Shown here: one piece after another, positions 59,382 through 64,000 of the stretch
Layout: every line of letters begins with the position of its first letter
How positions within the stretch are numbered: position 1 is the stretch's first letter
Source: Rhabdochlamydiaceae bacterium
Lineage (GTDB): Bacteria > Chlamydiota > Chlamydiia > Chlamydiales > Rhabdochlamydiaceae
Length of the DNA stretch: 64,000 nt
Assembly (NCBI GenBank): GCA_019745395.1
Contig: JAIETG010000002.1
Span: forward strand, 40,533-104,532
Reading direction: 5' to 3'
Notes under the pieces: model-generated
Told to the model about the DNA's origin: nothing
What the model saw: the letters and a program-made list of their open reading frames with translations, nothing else
Database searches by the model: none
Program-made: the position numbers and the translations under genes

Positions 59382-60551
59382 ATGTTTATGCGCAAACTCA
59401 TGATTTTGATTATCTGGGGCATTTCTGAGCTTTTTGCTGAAGGTTCCTTTCCAGAACCTGTGAAAAAGCCTACGATATGTTTAAATATGATTGTTAAAAA
59501 TGAAAGCGCTATCATCGAAAAATGTCTGGCTTCTGCCAAGCCTTTTATCGATTACTGGGTCATTGTAGACACAGGATCTAATGATGGCACGCAGCAGATC
59601 ATTCAAAAGTTTATGAAAGACATTCCGGGAGAACTTCATGAAAAGCCCTGGGTAGGCTTTGACCATAACCGAACGGAAGCTTTGGAATTGGCAAAAAACA
59701 AAGCCGACTATCTATTATTTGTAGATGCTGATGAAGAAATTGTAGTCCCCTCGAACTTTACACTCCCAGCTCTGGAAAAGGATTACTATCTTGCAACATT
59801 TAAAGATAAAGAGCTTTTGTGTTCCCGTATATTTTTAGTAAGTACACGTCGAGATTGGAAATATGTAGGAGCCATGCACGAGCAGCTCAGTAGCACTTCT
59901 GCTCAAACGTATGCACTGCTAAAAGATCTATGCTGCAACAGAAAAACAGATTTAAGTGCCAGGTCTCAAGACTCTAAAAAATATCATAAAGATGCTCAGA
60001 TTTTGGAAGAAGCCTTACGAAAGGACCCCCTTAATACCAGAAATATATTTTATTTAGCGCAAAGTTATCTCAATGCGAAAGAGTATAATCTGGCTCTGCA
60101 AAATTACCAAAAAAGAAGTGTTATGGGAGGGGATGAGCAAGAAGTTTTTTGGTCTTTATTTTTAACGGGTGCCATAGAGAGGGAGCTTAACTTTCCCTTC
60201 GAAATGGTAGTTTCGAGTTATCAAAAAGCGTATCAAAATCGTCCTACCCGTGTAGAGCCCTTAGTGCATCTTTGTAACTACTTAATAGATAGCAACCAAA
60301 TGATTGTAGCTTACTGTATAGGAAAGCTTGCTATAACTATTTCTTATCCGGAAGGGGAAGTAGGAGGCAATATCGAACTATCAGCCTATCAATATGGATC
60401 GAGGCTAGCTCTTGCAAAGGCGGCTTTAGGGCTTGGCAAATACGAAGAGGCTCAATCTTTGTTAGAAGTAGTTTCTTTGCATAAAAATCTTCCAGAAGAT
60501 GTCTTCCAACATACGCAAAAGCTATTGCAGTTGTGCTTGAAAAAGAAATAA
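59382..60551 (+). CDS. Exported GT2 glycosyltransferase with TPR-like tail (3)
   Basis: A 389-residue paralogue of the two genes before the IS. Signal peptide MRKLMILIIWGISELFAEGS, then TICLNMIVKNESAIIEKCL, WVIVDTGSNDGTQQII, WVGFDHNRTEAL (Asp in place of the usual Gly) and the metal motif LLFVDADEEI; TPR-like helices such as YNLALQNYQKRS and SYQKAYQNRPTRVEPL follow. AAAAGGAAAG precedes the ATG. It most resembles the second gene in its C-terminal half. Acceptor and donor sugar are unknown. Confidence 0.85.
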   Translation: MFMRKLMILIIWGISELFAEGSFPEPVKKPTICLNMIVKNESAIIEKCLASAKPFIDYWVIVDTGSNDGTQQIIQKFMKDIPGELHEKPWVGFDHNRTEALELAKNKADYLLFVDADEEIVVPSNFTLPALEKDYYLATFKDKELLCSRIFLVSTRRDWKYVGAMHEQLSSTSAQTYALLKDLCCNRKTDLSARSQDSKKYHKDAQILEEALRKDPLNTRNIFYLAQSYLNAKEYNLALQNYQKRSVMGGDEQEVFWSLFLTGAIERELNFPFEMVVSSYQKAYQNRPTRVEPLVHLCNYLIDSNQMIVAYCIGKLAITISYPEGEVGGNIELSAYQYGSRLALAKAALGLGKYEEAQSLLEVVSLHKNLPEDVFQHTQKLLQLCLKKK

Positions 60552-60600
60552 ATATTTTCTATGGTCTCACTTCTGAAATATTTTCCTGTAGGGAAGGATT

Positions 60601-62673
60601 ATGCGAAAAATTTTCTTGTTCCTGGTCATATGTGTATCAGCATTCTTTTCCTCTGTAGAAGCGCAAAAAACTATTGGGATTTTTACTTTTGCTAATGAGG
60701 GTGTGGGAGCATGGGATCCTGATAAAATTCATTCGGGGATTTCTGGATCAGAAGAGGCTGTTATATATATGTCAGAGCAGCTTGCAATCCTTGGCTATCA
60801 AGTGACTGTTTTTGGAAATCCTCCTAAAGATTCTAAGTATTCGGCATCGAGTGCCAATCCTCGTTTTACGACTTGGGATGTCGAGCTGCCCGCCAAGTTA
60901 GATATTGGTATTGTTTGGAGAATTCCGCAAGCGGGAGAACGTCTAAGACAATTTGCTCATACCCTCTATTTTTGGCCTCATGATGACGTTACTGGCATGG
61001 TTCTTACAAAAGAGCAAATCCATACTTTTGATGATGTTTTATGGATATCGCACTGGCAGCGGAAGTCGTGGATTGCACAGTATCCAGAATTTTCTAAATT
61101 CACTCATATTACAGGTAATGGAATCAACCCTAAACAGTTTCATAGAGCTGCTCATAGAGAAAATCCTTACTCTTGTATTTATGCTTCTAACTATGCTCGA
61201 GGACTTGATAAACTCTTAGCTATATGGCCTCAAATAAAAGCGCAGTTCCCTAAAGCCACATTAGATATCTACTATGGATGGAAACATTGGGGGCTTTTAT
61301 CTGCAGAAAAAGAACTGGAGTTAAAAAAACAGGTAAAAGATCTGGAGGCTTTAGGAGTTCAAGAACATGGCATGGTGGGGCATGAAGCTCTGGTTGCGGC
61401 TTTTGAAAAAGCCTCATTTTGGACCTACCCCTGCACAGCTGTAGAAGCCTTTTGCATTACTGCATTAAAGGCGCAATTAGCAGGCGCTGTTCCTGTAGTT
61501 TGTAAAAATACAGGGCTTTTAGAAACATGCCCTAATGGTTTTGCTTGCAGTGATGTTCAAGAATACGCTCATCTATTAATAAAGGCGATGGAGTCAGCTG
61601 AACAAATTCCTGTAGAGACACGGGAAAAAATTGGAGAATTTGTTTTAGAAGAATTTACTTGGGGGAAAATTGCGCATAAATGGCAGAGGATTTTTGAAGC
61701 CTCATCTTCTAAAAACATTTGTCTTAATATGGTTGTAAAAAACCATAAAGACACCATTGCTCAGTGTTTAAATTCTATCAAAGATAAAATCGACTATTGG
61801 GTCTTGGTCGATGAGGGATCTAATGATGGAACAATTGAGATCGCGAAAAAAATACTCGAGAAAATTCCAGGGGAGCTTCATCTGGCAACAACGAATGATC
61901 CTCAAAAAGAAGCTTTATCATTAGCACAAAAAAAAGCCGAATATTTGCTTGTCATGGATCCTCAAGAAGAGCTCTTTTTTTCAGAATATTTTACTTGGCC
62001 ATCTTTAGATAAAGACTACTACTTTGATTATGCGAAAAATAAAAAGCTTTTGATTAAAAGCTCATCGCAAGGACAAATTTCCTCTACCGATCCAAAAAAA
62101 TATCAAGTTTTGCCAGGGGTCATACGTTCTTCATTTTCGCAGCCTCTGTTTAACCCAAATCTTCATTTAGCTCAAAGCTATATAGAAGCAAAAGAATATA
62201 CTTTGGCTAAAAAAATTTTAGGCGCTCTCATTCAAACGAATCCGGAAAACATTCCACTATTTTCCGCTCTATATATTAAAGGTATGGCCAGTGAACTTGC
62301 TGAAGATAGTTTCGATGAAGTGATACAAAGCTATAGCGCAGCATTTACAGCCTATCCTAATAAAGCGGAACCTTTGTTTCGTATGTCTGTGTATACCTGT
62401 AGAAAAGGACATTATGCCTTGGCGTATGCTTTGGCTAAAGAAGCTGCAAGCATTCCACACCCTCGAGATTCTTTAGGAAGTGAGGATTGGATTTACGATT
62501 ATGGACTTGTTTTTAATTTAGGACATTGCGCTTATCAGATGAAAAAATATGAAGAGGCGAAAAGTTGCTTTGAAAAAGTTTCCAAATATCCTTCTCTTCC
62601 TGAAAATGTAAAGCAAGAAATTTTAAGTAACCTTAGTCTTCCGACTTTAACAGGGGCGGGTCGCTCGAATTAA
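60601..62673 (+). CDS. Exported fusion: GT4-like glycosyltransferase plus degenerate GT2 domain plus TPR-like tail
   Basis: A 690-residue protein with signal peptide MRKIFLFLVICVSAFFSSVEAQ. Residues about 23-365 form a GT-B, GT4-like transferase: GISGSEEAVIYMSEQLAILGY, ITGNGINPKQFHRA, YASNYARGLDKLLAIWP, TYPCTAVEAFCITALKAQLAG. From about 373 comes a GT2 domain of the neighbouring family (ICLNMVVKNHKDTIAQCL, WVLVDEGSNDGTIEI), but the metal DxD has become VMDPQEE and the NFGHNR segment is lost, so this domain looks inactive. TPR-like helices end the chain. GGAAGGA precedes the ATG. The pseudo-enzyme domain may bind acceptor or partner. Confidence 0.8.
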   Translation: MRKIFLFLVICVSAFFSSVEAQKTIGIFTFANEGVGAWDPDKIHSGISGSEEAVIYMSEQLAILGYQVTVFGNPPKDSKYSASSANPRFTTWDVELPAKLDIGIVWRIPQAGERLRQFAHTLYFWPHDDVTGMVLTKEQIHTFDDVLWISHWQRKSWIAQYPEFSKFTHITGNGINPKQFHRAAHRENPYSCIYASNYARGLDKLLAIWPQIKAQFPKATLDIYYGWKHWGLLSAEKELELKKQVKDLEALGVQEHGMVGHEALVAAFEKASFWTYPCTAVEAFCITALKAQLAGAVPVVCKNTGLLETCPNGFACSDVQEYAHLLIKAMESAEQIPVETREKIGEFVLEEFTWGKIAHKWQRIFEASSSKNICLNMVVKNHKDTIAQCLNSIKDKIDYWVLVDEGSNDGTIEIAKKILEKIPGELHLATTNDPQKEALSLAQKKAEYLLVMDPQEELFFSEYFTWPSLDKDYYFDYAKNKKLLIKSSSQGQISSTDPKKYQVLPGVIRSSFSQPLFNPNLHLAQSYIEAKEYTLAKKILGALIQTNPENIPLFSALYIKGMASELAEDSFDEVIQSYSAAFTAYPNKAEPLFRMSVYTCRKGHYALAYALAKEAASIPHPRDSLGSEDWIYDYGLVFNLGHCAYQMKKYEEAKSCFEKVSKYPSLPENVKQEILSNLSLPTLTGAGRSN

Positions 62674-63065
62674 TCGATTTAATAGGTTGCTTTAATTCTG
62701 AATAAATTCTTTTTGTGTATTTTCTTCTAGTTTGTTTTAATCTCGATGCTAACGTGAAAAGTTACCATTCAACCTTCAGAAAAAAACACAAAAGCCCGAA
62801 TTTAATAATTTTATTGGGATCAATTTTTCCAAAAGCGCAAGAGCCGCATATTCGAAAGTTGCAGAGCGAACGAAGCTTAAAAGTTTAGTGAGCCGCAAGG
62901 AAATTGTGCTTCTAAAATTTACACTGATTTTATTTTATTGTTAAAAAATGCCGCAAAAAGAACTTGAATCAATTTAAAGAAAAAACTAACATGCAGCCAG
63001 AATTGTAAAAATAGATATATGTTCGTTTCGGCGAATGTGCAAAAAAATGAACCTCAAGGAGTTGT
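62674..63065. other. 392-bp spacer with an imperfect long hairpin
   Basis: No gene found. Around 62822-62919 AAGCGCAA (62833-62840) can pair with TTGTGCTT (62904-62911), and AATTTT with AAAATT outside it; GAGCCGCA occurs twice in direct orientation inside. It may be a structured RNA or a leader for the autotransporter gene. AAGGAG just before 63066 is the ribosome-binding site of that gene. Confidence 0.35.
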
Positions 63066-64000
63066 ATGAGCTGGGAAAAATATGTTAAGAAGTCTTTGGT
63101 TATTTCCTCTTTAGCTTGCTTTACTTTGGGGCAGAACGCGTTGGATGCGGCTTGTTCTGTGTCTAATGGAGCTCAATATAATGCAGCTTTAGGATCTCCT
63201 GCTTCTTGTTCCTCGGAAATGCGACTTACTTCGGGCTTTGCTCTGACGACAAATGCGACTTCTCTAACTACTGCAGTAGGAACGAGTCTAAATCCTTTTG
63301 TAATAGACGGAGATGGTTTGTCGGGTCCATACACTATTAATGGTGGTGGGAATAGAATTTTAGATATTCGACCAGCCGCAGGTAGTACATATGTTTCTTT
63401 GGGGAGTACTAACTCCGCTGCTGATGTCCTTTTTAGTAATGGCTCGGTTCGAATTAGTGGAGGTGGTGGTAGTGCAACGTTACAGATGAATAATGCTTCT
63501 GGTTGGGCAGGAATCTCAACAATTACTATTGAATCTCTGGGTACTAGTGATTTTGCGGTTGCCGGAACTTTTAGTGGAGGTGTTGTATTTCAGGCTACAA
63601 CTTCAACGGTTCAAGCGGATGCGGCGCTGGTTCTAAATGGAGCTCTTTCAGGATCTGGATCCTTTATAAAGACTGGTACGGGAACTGTAACGATTACTAA
63701 CGGAGGATTTGGTGCAAACACGTACTCTGGAGGAACCGATATAAGCGAAGGCGCCATTAATATTCAATTTAATCAAGCTCTTGGAACCGGTGCAGTCGCT
63801 GTTTCAAGTTCAGGGCAATTACAGTTACAAGGTGGAATCACAGTTACTAATCTTTTGAGCTTAAACGGAACAGGAACAGGATCTGGAGCTTTAGTAAACG
63901 AGTCTGGAACGAACACTGCAAGTGGCGCGATCACCCTTCAATCTGCTACGACAATAGGATCATCAAGTGGAACGTTAAATCTTGATGCGATTTCAGGAGA
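63066..64000 (+). CDS. Autotransporter with passenger-associated (PATR-type) repeats, partial at the right edge
   Basis: From the ATG at 63066, preceded by AAGGAG, the frame stays open to the end (311 codons). The N-terminus WEKYVKKSLVISSLACFTL is a signal peptide. The passenger is Gly/Ser/Thr/Asn-rich with beta-helix repeats; SGSGSFIKTGTGTVTITNGG and TYSGGTDISEGAINI are typical autotransporter passenger repeats. The beta-barrel must lie beyond the window. It is likely an adhesin or surface protein in the role of chlamydial Pmp proteins, although no GGAI/FxxN motif of Pmps is seen in this part. Confidence 0.85.
   Translation, partial: MSWEKYVKKSLVISSLACFTLGQNALDAACSVSNGAQYNAALGSPASCSSEMRLTSGFALTTNATSLTTAVGTSLNPFVIDGDGLSGPYTINGGGNRILDIRPAAGSTYVSLGSTNSAADVLFSNGSVRISGGGGSATLQMNNASGWAGISTITIESLGTSDFAVAGTFSGGVVFQATTSTVQADAALVLNGALSGSGSFIKTGTGTVTITNGGFGANTYSGGTDISEGAINIQFNQALGTGAVAVSSSGQLQLQGGITVTNLLSLNGTGTGSGALVNESGTNTASGAITLQSATTIGSSSGTLNLDAISG

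Noticed and set aside
1..64000. CRISPR arrays or cas genes
   Set aside because: No regularly spaced repeats seen; the only Cas12-like protein is the TnpB of the IS605 element.

Overview
The window is a chlamydial chromosome segment, most likely from an environmental (amoeba- or arthropod-associated) member of the Chlamydiae rather than the genus Chlamydia. The evidence is gene order and gene style. The blocks nfo-murJ-rpsD-trhO, lptB-lptA-lptC-kdsA, and KH protein-rluD-hemA follow the layout I recall from Chlamydia trachomatis. HemA is the short chlamydial form, and LptA/LptC, the CT659-like protein and the SNF2 helicase also fit. The DNA is AT-rich. I do not assign a genus. Extra biosynthesis (folate, asparaginyl-tRNA synthetase), an IS605-family element, glycosyltransferase paralogues and an autotransporter point to a larger genome than the human pathogens have.

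Layout. 1-3.4 kb is accessory and decayed: a DUF4160/DUF2442 pair, a broken tRNA-Leu 3' end, one intact methyltransferase-like gene and gene debris. 3.4-8.9 kb holds a folate set (folE, a short-chain reductase, a divergent folP, a folB-folK fusion) with a glucosyl-3-phosphoglycerate synthase embedded, then an overlapping FkbM methyltransferase/2OG-oxygenase pair. A second degenerate tRNA-Leu-like end lies at 8.95 kb. 9.3-17.6 kb is dominated by exported proteins: an S9 peptidase, GlpQ, a Cys-rich TNF-like protein, and a promoter-led row mtnB-mtnC-upp in which each enzyme carries a Sec signal peptide. 17.8-22.5 kb has a GT-B-like protein and a glucose dehydrogenase/GH63 glucosidase operon. 23-26 kb encodes a CopA-type ATPase fused to an APH/choline-kinase domain. 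26-54.7 kb is mostly core: ndk, LPS transport and KDO synthesis, dapB, a signal-peptide HPRT, tRNA-Arg, a DHH protein, KhpA, rluD, recX, hemA, asnS, nfo, murJ, rpsD, trhO and a SNF2 helicase, with a decayed TPR gene and an orphan HipB at 46.7-47.5 kb. 55-62.7 kb is a row of four signal-peptide glycosyltransferases with TPR-like tails, one cut by an IS605 element with intact TnpA and TnpB. From 63.07 kb an autotransporter runs off the right edge.

The two main themes are these. First, enzymes normally cytosolic and dependent on cytosolic substrates (UPRT, HPRT, two methionine-salvage enzymes, GT2 glycosyltransferases) have clean N-terminal export signals, as if they work outside the bacterium, possibly in the host. 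Second, several loci record rearrangement: the ATPase-kinase fusion whose last codons lie antisense to a duplicated GH63 fragment, an IS insertion whose in silico excision restores a natural stop codon, and tRNA-Leu 3' fragments in direct orientation about 7.8 kb apart.
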